Shown: positions 34,948-44,098, counted from the first letter of the stretch. The stretch is DNA of 64,000 nt from Bacteroidales bacterium UBA5382 (GCA_002409745.1 DHOU01000002.1:48416-112415), one strand, 5' to 3'. A program made the numbers and translations. Notes: a model not told the origin generated them from the sequence alone.

Positions 34948-37785
34948 TTATAGCTTGATCGATAATTCCAATCCGAAGAAAAAATCTTTATTGTAGACCG
35001 TATATTGTCTCGGGTATCTTTTAGATTCCCGTTGCGGGTAACTGCTGAACAAATTATTGGCGAAGAAAGATAGGCGCATGGCCTCTCCGATTTCTTTCGT
35101 CAGATGCAGGTTAAAACAAAATACCGGCTTGGAAAAGTATTCTTTAATTTTATCTTTTTGATCAACCGGACGGACAATATCGGTAAATTCATCATCGTCT
35201 TTTTTGGAAGGTTCAAAAGGATAGACTTGTCCGTCTACTTTCGAGATATATTGCACAGGAATGGAATCATTGCCGAAACTAAACCATTTATCGTCTTTCC
35301 AAATAGCCTCTGTGGTCAACGTAATAACGAAGCCTATTTCCGGGATATTATGGGTAATCCTCAGCGCACTAATGTGCGTTTCGTTATATTGTTTTTCCAT
35401 TCCTTTTTCATATAAACCCACATGAGTGCGGTCTTCAGCCCCTATGGTACTGTAGTTGTCGAAGAAATAATAATCCTTATTATAAGTGAGCCCTCTCATC
35501 CATGCACCGTTCAGGTTGAAAGATGTTCGGAGGGCATCGATACGTCCCAAATCGAAATCATATTCAAGTCCTTTTGTTTGAATGACCCGGTTATTGGTAG
35601 GAGTATAATAACTTGCCAGAACAGGATTACTCGCGTCCAATTCAAAGACCGGTGCCGAACCATCTCCTGCTCTTTTATATTCATTAAACGTGAAAGGGCG
35701 GAAAGTGTTGACCGTTCTGGACATCGAGTATCCGTTGTTCAATTTATCATCGAAAGCGGTTACAGACAAACGTGTTTTACCGAGTGTCAAGTCGAAACCG
35801 ATCTCTTTACGTGTATTCTTGGCTACCTCCAAGTCTTTATTCTGCGTGTCGAATACTTTCGTGGTCGTCATATATACTCGTTCTTCTTCGGGAATACGGT
35901 CATTGGACATCTCGTTGATATTCACATATTCGAAATAAGCCCTCTCCGGATAGAGAAATAGTTGCACGGGACCTTTAGCCATTTGGCCGAAACCTCCGCG
36001 AAGGGTCAACACATCGGGAAGGACGTTGAGCGAACCGTTGACGCGAGTGGTAAACAAGCCCTTCACCACCGAATAATCGTCGTAGCGAATACCTGCCTGC
36101 AAGTGGAGTTCGCGTCCGGCAAAACTGTATTGAAAGTTCTCTTCGGCATACAATCCGAGTTGTTTTACCGCGGGAATATCACGGTAAGAACGAGGCCGGA
36201 AAGTAGCATTCATCGCCTGAAGTTCGCGGTAAGGAGGAGCCTCTTGACTGAAGACCTTCCCCCGGCCGTAATTTTTATCGACTCGGCCGTCAGACCCTAC
36301 CATAATACGGTGATGAGTGTTCCCGATACTCTTAAACAATGTGGCGTTAACCTTATAAAACAAGTTTAATTCGCGTCCGAAGATTTCTTCGCGTCCCTGA
36401 TACGAAGCGGGCAGGTAGCTGGCGAATTTCGAGCGGTCTGTCTCCGGAATATTCGTGAGTTTATTTCCTTCCGTATCGAAAATATCAACGCCCGGTTTAT
36501 TCGAAAGGATAGCCCCGTCGGCGGTACTCATCGAAAAAGGAGCATTGGCCGACGTATACAGTTCACTATGGTAACTGTCTTTTGTTGTATAGGTTCCCGA
36601 AAGGCTGTAGGTTATATTTTTTAACAGACCGAGATTCAGGCGGAGAGTACCGTTCGTGTTGAGCCCCATTCCGACGTCTTTGCCTTGTGAAGAGCGTTTC
36701 ATCTGTTCATCATCAGGATTCAACTTACGGGTATCATTCCCGTAGAAAAACCTCAGGTTGGTATGGGTGCTCCATTTGTTATGAAACAATTCATTTGAAT
36801 ACTGCGCCTTTGCAGTCGTCCGTTCATAATAATTATAAGACTGGACAGTTGAGTTTTTATTATTCGCATAATCAGCGCTAAGATTAAGGGCACCTTTTTT
36901 TTCGCCAAGGAGGAACCCTTTTCCGACAGAAAACTGATATACATTGGGGTTAGCCTTTAACCGGACACGCAAGGGTTCCCGTCCCGCCTTCGAACGAATA
37001 ACGACCGCACCCGAAGTAAGTTCGCCATATTGCACCGAAGGGATTCCCCTTATCACTTCCACCGATTCGATATTATCGGTCGACACTTGTCGCGCATCCG
37101 GTCCACCGGAAGGCGTGGCTCCTTTATACAAACTGGAGACAGATCCTACGACAGAAGGGTGCATTGTTTGCATATTGGCATTATTCGATAAAGGGGCATC
37201 ATCCATGATGATAGCCGTTCCCAGTCCGAGGACATTTTGGTTCGTCACCGTGCGAAGCGTCAATTGCTGAGGTTCGCTAAGACTCGGATTGCGCGATAAT
37301 TCCCCCGGCAACAATCTCATGACATCTGCTAAACTGGTCGCCTGCATGTGATCCATCGCGGTTCGGGTAATCAGAGATGCAGTCGATTGGCCGGACTGGC
37401 GATGCTCTGCAGTCACAACGATGCCCTTGATGCGGAAGTTATCTTCCTGCATCATAAAATCCACCTGTGTGTCGCGAGTCAAAGAGATTACCGTATCTAC
37501 CGGAATCTTACCCAAAAAAGAAACGGTAATCCTGACTTTCCCCTCCGCGACTCCCCCGATATCGTATCGGCCTTGTTCATTTGCAACAGCCGACAGCCCA
37601 TTTTCAGGGATATTGATAACCGCATACGTCAAAGGTTGCTTATGATCTTTGTCCTGCTCATAGACATAGCCGTAAATACGATACGTTTCGATGTCTCCCG
37701 CGCTTGCCCTTTGGGCAATTGCACGGCCTCCGCTCCAAAAAAGGAGGAGAAAAATCGATAGAGGTATAAGAAAACAATTGTTCAT
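34948..37785 (-). CDS. TonB-dependent outer-membrane receptor without SusD partner (metal/cofactor type?)
   Basis: A 945-residue receptor. Signal peptide 1-24, CarboxypepD_reg-like domain (about 32-115), plug (about 120-260, with DNIESVEVIRGIPSVQYGELTSGAVVIRSKAG) and a barrel ending in FFGLELSIKL. It lacks the SusC-type TAANGVIIITTKKG signature and has the FecA/CirA-like VEVIRGxxSxxYG form, so it is a classic receptor for a small chelate, metal or cofactor rather than a glycan importer. It lies 35 bp after two COG0523 GTPase genes and 12 bp before DUF4876. Zinc or another transition metal is the best contextual guess. Confidence 0.92.
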   Translation of the reverse strand: MNNCFLIPLSIFLLLFWSGGRAIAQRASAGDIETYRIYGYVYEQDKDHKQPLTYAVINIPENGLSAVANEQGRYDIGGVAEGKVRITVSFLGKIPVDTVISLTRDTQVDFMMQEDNFRIKGIVVTAEHRQSGQSTASLITRTAMDHMQATSLADVMRLLPGELSRNPSLSEPQQLTLRTVTNQNVLGLGTAIIMDDAPLSNNANMQTMHPSVVGSVSSLYKGATPSGGPDARQVSTDNIESVEVIRGIPSVQYGELTSGAVVIRSKAGREPLRVRLKANPNVYQFSVGKGFLLGEKKGALNLSADYANNKNSTVQSYNYYERTTAKAQYSNELFHNKWSTHTNLRFFYGNDTRKLNPDDEQMKRSSQGKDVGMGLNTNGTLRLNLGLLKNITYSLSGTYTTKDSYHSELYTSANAPFSMSTADGAILSNKPGVDIFDTEGNKLTNIPETDRSKFASYLPASYQGREEIFGRELNLFYKVNATLFKSIGNTHHRIMVGSDGRVDKNYGRGKVFSQEAPPYRELQAMNATFRPRSYRDIPAVKQLGLYAEENFQYSFAGRELHLQAGIRYDDYSVVKGLFTTRVNGSLNVLPDVLTLRGGFGQMAKGPVQLFLYPERAYFEYVNINEMSNDRIPEEERVYMTTTKVFDTQNKDLEVAKNTRKEIGFDLTLGKTRLSVTAFDDKLNNGYSMSRTVNTFRPFTFNEYKRAGDGSAPVFELDASNPVLASYYTPTNNRVIQTKGLEYDFDLGRIDALRTSFNLNGAWMRGLTYNKDYYFFDNYSTIGAEDRTHVGLYEKGMEKQYNETHISALRITHNIPEIGFVITLTTEAIWKDDKWFSFGNDSIPVQYISKVDGQVYPFEPSKKDDDEFTDIVRPVDQKDKIKEYFSKPVFCFNLHLTKEIGEAMRLSFFANNLFSSYPQRESKRYPRQYTVYNKDFFFGLELSIKL

Positions 37786-37820
37786 TCTTTTACTGATTAA
37801 TTATCTTGTTTATTGTATCT

Positions 37821-39029
37821 TTATAAAAAATTCCAACTATGGTTGGTCAACAGTCCTCGCTCAAAGGCGTTGAATTCGATGTCGGTGCAGAGGCAATGCG
37901 CCAAGTCGGCGCGAATCTGTTGCTCGTTCATTTCCTGCCCTATAAATACGATTTCGTTGATGCGGTCGCCCCATTGGTTATCCCAACGGCCCATAATGTA
38001 TTCTTCGTTCGCCTGGAAAGTCGGATTACGGTTACGGTCTTTCAGCGGGAACGAAGCCCACCACACACCGATCCGCTCGACCACAATCGATCCCCCCGCC
38101 TGGCTAAGCAGCATCGCTTCGTCTTTACGATTTGCGAGCCAGAAAAAACCTTTACTGCGAATAACGCCGCTGTCCCAATGCTTATCGAGATATTCCTTAA
38201 ACCGTGCGGGATGAAAAGGCCGGTGTTCGCGAAACACAAACGACCCGATGCCGTATTCGTCCGTTTCGGGGGTATGCTTATTCTCCAATTCTTTTTGCCA
38301 TCCGGAACTTTGTGCGGATTTCACGAAATCAAACGACTGGGTGTTGAGTATTTCTTTCGGATCGACCCGTCCATGATCCGCCGGAATAATCTTGGCTTCC
38401 GGGTTCAATTTGCGAATAATATGGCTTAATTCTTCCACTTGATACGGGGTAATCAAATCGATTTTATTCAAGACGATGACATTGGCGAACTCGATCTGTT
38501 CCACTAGCAGGTCGACAATCGAACGATCGCTTGCCGTGCCGGTAGGATCGCGTTGCGCAACCGTATCGGCGGAGCCGAAATCTTTATAAAAATTAAAGCC
38601 GTCGACCACGGTAACCATCGTGTCAAGACGGGAGATTCGGGTAAGGTCGACGCCCAACTCATCAAAAGCATAACTGAACGATTGAGCGATCGGCATAGGT
38701 TCTGCAATGCCGGTACCCTCGATCAACAAGTAATCGAACCGTCCGCCGGCAACCAAACGCGTGACTTCTTTCACCAAATCCTCCCGCAACGTGCAGCAGA
38801 TGCAACCGTTCGTCAATTGTACCAGTTTTTCTTCGGTACGCGACAGTGCGGCGCCCTTTTCCACCAATTGCGCATCGATGTTTACTTCGCTCATATCATT
38901 GACAATGACAGCGACTTTCATCGCATCCCGGTTGTTGAGGATATGATTCAACACGGTCGTTTTGCCGGACCCTAAGAAACCGCTTAAAACGGTTACCGGT
39001 ATTTTAGGAATGTTGTTTCGTGTGTTCAT
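37821..39029 (-). CDS. COG0523 G3E GTPase (CobW/ZigA-type metallochaperone), long form
   Basis: A 402-residue GTPase of the metal-insertion family. Walker A GFLGSGKTT (about 16-24), the metal-binding CxCC motif in GCICC (about 73-77), switch/Walker B IEGTGIAEP, and the base-specificity motif NKID. A CobW C-terminal domain (about 270-400) carries RPFHPARFKEYLDKHWDSGVIRSKGFFWLA. Family members bind zinc at CxCC and deliver metal to clients, and many are Zur-regulated. It begins directly after the stop of a second COG0523 gene, so the two are translationally coupled. Which metal is used cannot be read from sequence. Confidence 0.92.
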   Translation of the reverse strand: MNTRNNIPKIPVTVLSGFLGSGKTTVLNHILNNRDAMKVAVIVNDMSEVNIDAQLVEKGAALSRTEEKLVQLTNGCICCTLREDLVKEVTRLVAGGRFDYLLIEGTGIAEPMPIAQSFSYAFDELGVDLTRISRLDTMVTVVDGFNFYKDFGSADTVAQRDPTGTASDRSIVDLLVEQIEFANVIVLNKIDLITPYQVEELSHIIRKLNPEAKIIPADHGRVDPKEILNTQSFDFVKSAQSSGWQKELENKHTPETDEYGIGSFVFREHRPFHPARFKEYLDKHWDSGVIRSKGFFWLANRKDEAMLLSQAGGSIVVERIGVWWASFPLKDRNRNPTFQANEEYIMGRWDNQWGDRINEIVFIGQEMNEQQIRADLAHCLCTDIEFNAFERGLLTNHSWNFL

Positions 39030-40004
39030 TTATTTAATTCTTACTTTTTCGATATTTTCCTGAATCTTTAATTTATCGATATCGCGGCCGATAAAGACCA
39101 TTTTGCAGTAGCGCTCGTCATCCGATTGCCAAACGGCGCCCTTCTCAAACACATAATTATCTTTGATGGCATGCAGAATGCATTTTTCGGCGACGTCCTC
39201 AAAACTTAAAATGCCTTTCACCCGGTAAGGCCTGTATTTGGCGAAGATAAGCACCGTTTCGAACCAGAAACGGAATTTTTCCCAATCCATGCTTCCGGGA
39301 AAGGCGATCCCTTCGGATCGGATGTCGTGCTTGAAGTTGTTATTCCGTAGAAAAGTCAGGTTGCGGAAGGATGAAACCGATTTTTCGATCTGTTTCCCGG
39401 AGTACCGGAAGACATCGAGAATCTCGACACCCGACACATCGGCTTTTACCACAGGATAGACTTCCGATAACGGATTGATGTCTGATATTTTCGACCGTAA
39501 TTCGTCGGCATATCCGTCCCTCACTTGATCCGTCTTGTTGAGAAGGACGATATCGGCCATCGCCAACTGTTTTCGCGCCTCCGGCTCCGAATCGATCAAC
39601 TCTTCGAGGTTCATCGCATCGGCCAGGCATATCACGGAGTCGATGGCGAACTGATCGATGATTTCATAATCGGAGAGGAAAGCATTGATAACGGAAGTCG
39701 GATCGGCAATGCCCGTCGTCTCGATCAACAGATGGTTAAACACATAATCTCCATCCAATAAATGACGGATTACCTGATAAAATTCCGTGTTCAACGAGCA
39801 GCAGATACAGCCGTTCGAGAGTTCGAAAATCGTTTCGTCCGTCCCCACAATCAAACTGCCGTCGAGGGGCACTTCACCGACCTCGTTTTCGATGATGGCA
39901 AACTTCTTTTCGGGATATTGACCGATCAGATGGTTGATGAAAGTGGTTTTTCCCGCGCCTAAAAAACCGGTTATAATCGTAACCGGTATTCTGGAATCTT
40001 CCAT
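39030..40004 (-). CDS. COG0523 G3E GTPase (CobW-family metallochaperone), short form
   Basis: A 324-residue paralogue of the next gene and the first gene of the leftward metal operon. Walker A GFLGAGKTT, GCICC metal motif, IETTGIADP and NKTD are all present. The C-terminal CobW domain is shorter and more divergent (RPYRVKGILSFEDVAEKCILHA). Two tandem COG0523 proteins with different C-terminal domains may serve different client proteins. It is divergently oriented from the ABC transporter genes across a 177-bp gap that holds paired promoter elements. Confidence 0.92.
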   Translation of the reverse strand: MEDSRIPVTIITGFLGAGKTTFINHLIGQYPEKKFAIIENEVGEVPLDGSLIVGTDETIFELSNGCICCSLNTEFYQVIRHLLDGDYVFNHLLIETTGIADPTSVINAFLSDYEIIDQFAIDSVICLADAMNLEELIDSEPEARKQLAMADIVLLNKTDQVRDGYADELRSKISDINPLSEVYPVVKADVSGVEILDVFRYSGKQIEKSVSSFRNLTFLRNNNFKHDIRSEGIAFPGSMDWEKFRFWFETVLIFAKYRPYRVKGILSFEDVAEKCILHAIKDNYVFEKGAVWQSDDERYCKMVFIGRDIDKLKIQENIEKVRIK

Positions 40005-40094
40005 ATTCGTTTTTTTAGTTGTTGATGAATCGCAGAAAGGGAAGTCCGCCTTCTTTTTGCCTTTCTCCCTTTTTCTTTAAATTCTTTAAGAGAT

Positions 40095-40153
40095 ACAAAT
40101 GTACAAAAAATATCAAATGCAACAACGTTTCATCTATTTTTTCGTACATTTGT
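40095..40153. promoter_or_regulatory. Mirror-image divergent promoter with shared central dyad
   Basis: Inverted arms ACAAATGTAC (from 40095) and GTACATTTGT (to 40153) extend into A-tract/T-tract flanks, 59 bp end to end. Each arm contains a -7 box: TACATTTG at 40145-40152 on plus for the ABC genes, and the same octamer at 40096-40103 on minus for the GTPase operon. The -33 zones of both promoters fall in the centre (40115-40133), over AACAACGTTT. A regulator bound there could switch both operons together. The inverted -7 boxes are directly seen; regulation by a metal sensor is inference. Confidence 0.68.
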
Positions 40154-40181
40154 CCGGAAGAAAAAGAATTGAAACAATAAA

Positions 40182-40820
40182 ATGGACAATAAAGGTTTAG
40201 TAACAAATCGTTTGACCTTTTCGTATGAGGATTCCCGCCTGTTTACGTTCCCCGACATCACGTGTGATCCGGGAGGACATTGTATCCTTATGGGCCCGTC
40301 GGGCTGCGGGAAGACCACGCTCTTGCATCTGATCGCCGGGCTATTAAAACCGCGTTCGGGAGACATCATCATAGACGAAACAAACCTCACCGGATTGTCG
40401 AGCGGACAAACGGATGCGTTCCGGGGACGCCATATCGGGATTGTCTTTCAGAAACCGCTTTTCATTCCCTGGCTTACGGCTTTTGAAAACGTACAGATCG
40501 CTTGTTATCTGAACAACAGGGGAGCAATCCGACCTGAAATACTGGGGTTGCTGGCATCCCTGCAATTGGAAGGTAAAGACACTTCCAAACCGGCGCAACT
40601 GAGCCAGGGTGAGTTGCAACGATTATCCATCGCCCGAGCGATGGTCAATAAACCGGCGCTGATATTGGCGGACGAACCCACATCGAGCCTCGACGACGTC
40701 AATTGTGAGAAGGCGATCGGTATTCTGAAAGAGCAGGCGGCGGCCGTCGGAGCCATGCTTTTGATCGTCACCCACGATAAACGGCTCCTCGATCATTTCT
40801 CAAACATCTTATTCTTATAA
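40182..40820 (+). CDS. ABC transporter ATP-binding protein (LolD/MacB-type)
   Basis: A 212-residue nucleotide-binding subunit with Walker A GPSGCGKTT (about 37-45), Q-loop FQKPLFIPWLT, ABC signature LSQGELQRLSIARAM, Walker B ALILADEPTSSLD and H-loop VTHDKRLL. It pairs with the FtsX-type permease encoded 19 bp downstream. It starts about 30 bp after the predicted -7 box. This type works with a type VII (LolCDE/MacB-like) permease, which usually performs mechanotransmission or extraction at the outer face of the membrane rather than classical import. Confidence 0.92.
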   Translation: MDNKGLVTNRLTFSYEDSRLFTFPDITCDPGGHCILMGPSGCGKTTLLHLIAGLLKPRSGDIIIDETNLTGLSSGQTDAFRGRHIGIVFQKPLFIPWLTAFENVQIACYLNNRGAIRPEILGLLASLQLEGKDTSKPAQLSQGELQRLSIARAMVNKPALILADEPTSSLDDVNCEKAIGILKEQAAAVGAMLLIVTHDKRLLDHFSNILFL

Positions 40821-40839
40821 AACGAATCCTTTCACCGGT

Positions 40840-42147
40840 ATGAATATCGTACAGTTAAACAATAAACATATAAAAGCGAAGTTCTTGTCTTTCTTCTTCA
40901 ATGTCCTGCTATTTGCGGGAGGAATTACGGTCATTTCGTTTATCTTCCTGGTATCCTCGAATTTGGAGAAGCAAATGAACAAGAATGCGGCGGGGGTCGA
41001 TTTGGTGGTAGGCGCCAAAGGGAGTCCCTTACAACTCGTGCTTTCGGGATTGTATCACGTCGATAACCCTACCGGGAATATCGATTACTCCGAAGCGTTG
41101 AAACTTACCGAAAATCCATTGATCAAACGGGCGGTACCGCTTGCTTTGGGCGATAATTTCAAAGGATTCCGCATTATCGGAACGGAACATTCATACGTCG
41201 ATTTGTACAAAGGGAACCTACAGGAAGGAGATTTATGGAAAGGCAATTTCGAAGCAACCATCGGACAGAAAGTGGCCGAAAAAGCGGGCTTGAAAATAGG
41301 CGACACTTTCGCCGGCGTCCATGGCTTTATCGAACAAGGGGGGCATGCGCACAATGATCATACGTATCGTGTGACCGGCATATTCGAACCTACCGGTACG
41401 GTGCTCGATCAATTAATTCTGACAAACATAGAAAGTGTATGGGAGATTCATGCGCATCACCATCATGGCGATGAGCACGACGATGACTCGCACTCGCATG
41501 ACGGGGAAGAGGCCGGGCATGATCATCATGAATATGAAGCCGAGGCTCTCGAACACGATGGCCACGAGCACGAGCATGAGCACGATGAGGCACACGGCCC
41601 AGGAGGAGGTAAAGAAATCACATTGATGTTGCTGCAATATACCAATCCGATGGGTGCAATGACCCTTCCGAGGCTAATCAACTCGTCGACCAACATGCAG
41701 GCGGCGGCTCCGGCCATGGAGATAAACCGCCTCTATGCATTAATGGGCGTGGGCGTAGAGAGCCTCAATGTGATTGCCGCGTTTATTATTATCATCTCGG
41801 CTTTCAGCATTTTTATATCCCTCATCAATTCGCTGAAAGAACGCAAATATGAATTGGCCCTTATCCGGGCGATGGGAGGCAGCCGAGGAAAACTGTTCTC
41901 TTTGATTCTATTGGAGGGATTGAGCATTGCCGTTGCCGGATATGTATTAGGGTTTCTATTGAGCCGTACGGCCGTATGGATGCTCTCGCGATATACCGAA
42001 AGCAATTATCATTATGCCCTTCGCGAATGGGTTACCGCCAATGATGCCTACCTGTTGGTCGTCTCTCTCGGCATCGGATTGTTATCGGCGTTGATACCGG
42101 CCCTAAAAGCCATGCAAACCCCTATTTCAAAAACATTGAGCGAATGA
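40840..42147 (+). CDS. FtsX-type ABC permease with histidine-rich periplasmic loop
   Basis: A 435-residue membrane subunit with the MacB/LolC layout: TM1 at about 14-38, a large periplasmic domain to about 300, and three further helices at about 305-333, 352-377 and 405-427. Residues 204-252 hold 17 histidines interleaved with Asp and Glu (for example HAHHHHG, SHSHDG, GHEHEHEHDE), inserted within the periplasmic domain, and GGHAHNDH precedes it at about 168. This is the composition of zinc/copper/nickel-buffering loops. Its stop overlaps the DUF3299 start by 4 bp. A metal-related transport or sensing role is a strong inference from the loop and the divergent COG0523 genes. Confidence 0.9.
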   Translation: MNIVQLNNKHIKAKFLSFFFNVLLFAGGITVISFIFLVSSNLEKQMNKNAAGVDLVVGAKGSPLQLVLSGLYHVDNPTGNIDYSEALKLTENPLIKRAVPLALGDNFKGFRIIGTEHSYVDLYKGNLQEGDLWKGNFEATIGQKVAEKAGLKIGDTFAGVHGFIEQGGHAHNDHTYRVTGIFEPTGTVLDQLILTNIESVWEIHAHHHHGDEHDDDSHSHDGEEAGHDHHEYEAEALEHDGHEHEHEHDEAHGPGGGKEITLMLLQYTNPMGAMTLPRLINSSTNMQAAAPAMEINRLYALMGVGVESLNVIAAFIIIISAFSIFISLINSLKERKYELALIRAMGGSRGKLFSLILLEGLSIAVAGYVLGFLLSRTAVWMLSRYTESNYHYALREWVTANDAYLLVVSLGIGLLSALIPALKAMQTPISKTLSE

Positions 42148-42602
42148 ATAAGCGAATCCTATCCATAGTATGCGCGGTCTTTGCCGCGAGCGTAGCCTTG
42201 CAGGCGCAACAAGCGGTTCATTGGAAATCATTGAAAGATGTTACCTGGTCGCGTAAATATGTGGCCAAGATGTCGGGATATTACCAGATGCCCTCTTTCG
42301 GCAAAAATATCGAGCGTATGGATAATAAAGAGATCACAATTGAAGGATTTTATATGCCGATAGATGTAGACGGTTCGATATTCGCCCTGTCGGAAACGCC
42401 GTCGAACGCCTGCTTTTTCTGCGGAGTCGGAGGGGTGGAGTCGGTCATGGAGATTATGGTGAAGAAAGGCCACAAAAAACTCACTCGAGTTCGCACCGAT
42501 CGATATATCCAATTGAAAGGAATCTTCAAAATCAATCGCGACGACCCGTTTCACTTAATGTACCTGCTGACGGATGCCGAATTGATAAAAGTGATTGAGT
42601 AA
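42144..42602 (+). CDS. DUF3299-family periplasmic protein
   Basis: A 152-residue exported protein (signal peptide 1-22, LQAQQ). The core matches DUF3299: KEITIEGFYMPIDVDGSIFALSETPSNACFFCGVGGVESVMEIM, with a conserved Cys pair (CFFC) capable of metal or disulfide chemistry. It is translationally coupled to the permease (4-bp overlap). As I recall, DUF3299 proteins occur with LolCDE-like ABC genes in zinc-regulated loci of Gammaproteobacteria such as the Vibrio zrg cluster; I have not been able to check this. It probably delivers or receives metal at the permease. Confidence 0.82.
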   Translation: MNKRILSIVCAVFAASVALQAQQAVHWKSLKDVTWSRKYVAKMSGYYQMPSFGKNIERMDNKEITIEGFYMPIDVDGSIFALSETPSNACFFCGVGGVESVMEIMVKKGHKKLTRVRTDRYIQLKGIFKINRDDPFHLMYLLTDAELIKVIE

Positions 42603-42610
42603 AGCCGGAT

Positions 42611-43042
42611 TTATTTTGCCGCTTCTTTGGCTTTATACGCCATGGCATAAAAGCGAATTTGCTTGATAACGGCAAGAAGGCCGTTGGCCCGGGTAGGAGA
42701 AAGATGTTCGGTCAGTCCGATCTCTTTCATAAAATGTAAATCGGTCGCCAGGATTTCGTCGGGGGTACGGTCGTTGAATATCCGCAAGACCAAGGCGAGC
42801 AAACCTTTCACGATTAAGGCATCGCTTTCGGCCTGAAAGAACAATCGTCCGTCACGGTAATCGGTTTGCAGCCACACACGGCTTTGGCACCCCTGAATGA
42901 TATTCTCAGGCGTTTTATATATCTCATCAAGAGGCTTCAGCGAGTTTCCCTGTTCAATAATCATCGCATATTTATCCATCCAGTCATCAAAAAGACGGAA
43001 CTCATCGATAATTTCTTGTTGTATCTGATCAGTCGTTTTCAT
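42611..43042 (-). CDS. sufE: SufE-family Fe-S cluster assembly protein
   Basis: A 143-residue cytoplasmic protein. SufE accepts sulfur from the SufS cysteine desulfurase on a conserved Cys, here in NIIQGCQSRVWLQ (about residue 51). The rest matches the family: DGRLFFQAESDALIVKGLLALVLRIFNDRTPDEIL, then GLTEHLSPTRANGL. It converges with the DUF3299 gene (8 bp between stops). No suf genes adjoin it; Bacteroidota often keep sufE apart from sufBCDS. Confidence 0.93.
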   Translation of the reverse strand: MKTTDQIQQEIIDEFRLFDDWMDKYAMIIEQGNSLKPLDEIYKTPENIIQGCQSRVWLQTDYRDGRLFFQAESDALIVKGLLALVLRIFNDRTPDEILATDLHFMKEIGLTEHLSPTRANGLLAVIKQIRFYAMAYKAKEAAK

Positions 43043-43072
43043 TATTATATATAATTCAGAACTTACAGTTCT

Positions 43073-44098
43073 TTAATCATTTTCAGCATAAATTACTTCC
43101 ATTACGGTTTGTCCGGCAGCTTTCAATGTCGCACGGTCAATAACGGACAAGTTATCGGCGTGGGTATGCCAATGAGGTGCGAACCCCGTGGGGGAATCTT
43201 GCAGATGGATAATATCCACACAGGGAATATGCCTGATTTTGTTTACCGGGACATGATCATCAGTGATATACGAGCCGTTTTTTTGAATAAAATAAGATCC
43301 GTATCCCAACTTAGTCGCCGTACTCCAGACCTTCTCCACTACGTTTGAAGCATATTGCACCGAATAGCCTTCCCGAGGAAAGGCCGCTCCTTTCCCTCCT
43401 ACCATATCGAGAAGGATTCCATAGGCGGCGCGATAATCGGAACGATGAGGATTCTCCGACCAATAACGGGAACCGACGCACCACCAGTCGCCCGACACCG
43501 AGGAAGCCTCAAACTCGGGTTGCCCCCAATCTTCCAGATCGAAGAAAAAGAGATCCACCCCCACCGCAGCGGGCTTTTGCTGCAATTGGCGGGCGATTTC
43601 GAGCAATACCCCCACACCGCTTGCACCGTCATCGGCGCCCGCAATGGGTTGCCGTTGCTTTTGAGGATCCGTTTCACGGTCGGCAAAAGGGCGCGTGTCC
43701 CAATGGGCAAAGAGCATGATCCGTTTCTCTTTCTCCGGCTGAAACGAGCCGATGATATTGCGGATAGAGAACATTTCTCCGTTATAATGGACGATGTCGG
43801 CCGTCTGCTCCGTCACTTCTGCACCGAAAGCTTTCAATGTAGCCGACAAGTAATCACCGCAGGCGCTGTGTTCGGGAGTATCCGGCACTCTCGGGCCGAA
43901 AGAAACCTGCCGCTCGATAAAAGCATAAGCGCTGTCGGCATCAAAATCAGGAGAGACTTTGGAGTAAGCCTCATAAGCAGAGACTGCCGCAGTCGCCGGC
44001 TTTGTCCTGTATGAGTTACAGGACAAGTAAAAGACGATTGCCGCCGCACACACAGCGATAATCCAATAGATGACCGTCCGATGCTTCATCTTATTCAT
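43073..44098 (-). CDS. M28-family glutaminyl-peptide cyclotransferase-like lipoprotein
   Basis: A 341-residue protein with a lipoprotein-like start (FYLSCNSY). The M28 domain shows AHWDTRPFAD, GADDGASGVGVLLEIA, DLEDWG, ILLDMVGG and PHWHTHADNLSVID, giving the expected zinc ligands (Asp in GADDGAS, Glu in DLEDWG, terminal His in WHT). This pattern matches bacterial type II glutaminyl cyclases of the Porphyromonas kind, which form N-terminal pyroglutamate on exported proteins after signal peptide cleavage. An aminopeptidase function is less likely. It is followed by sufE in the same direction. Confidence 0.86.
   Translation of the reverse strand: MNKMKHRTVIYWIIAVCAAAIVFYLSCNSYRTKPATAAVSAYEAYSKVSPDFDADSAYAFIERQVSFGPRVPDTPEHSACGDYLSATLKAFGAEVTEQTADIVHYNGEMFSIRNIIGSFQPEKEKRIMLFAHWDTRPFADRETDPQKQRQPIAGADDGASGVGVLLEIARQLQQKPAAVGVDLFFFDLEDWGQPEFEASSVSGDWWCVGSRYWSENPHRSDYRAAYGILLDMVGGKGAAFPREGYSVQYASNVVEKVWSTATKLGYGSYFIQKNGSYITDDHVPVNKIRHIPCVDIIHLQDSPTGFAPHWHTHADNLSVIDRATLKAAGQTVMEVIYAEND

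Noticed and set aside
41390..41637. Minus-strand frames opposite the His-rich loop
   Set aside because: Antisense of the repetitive CAT/CAC/GAG codons of the permease loop; no independent support.
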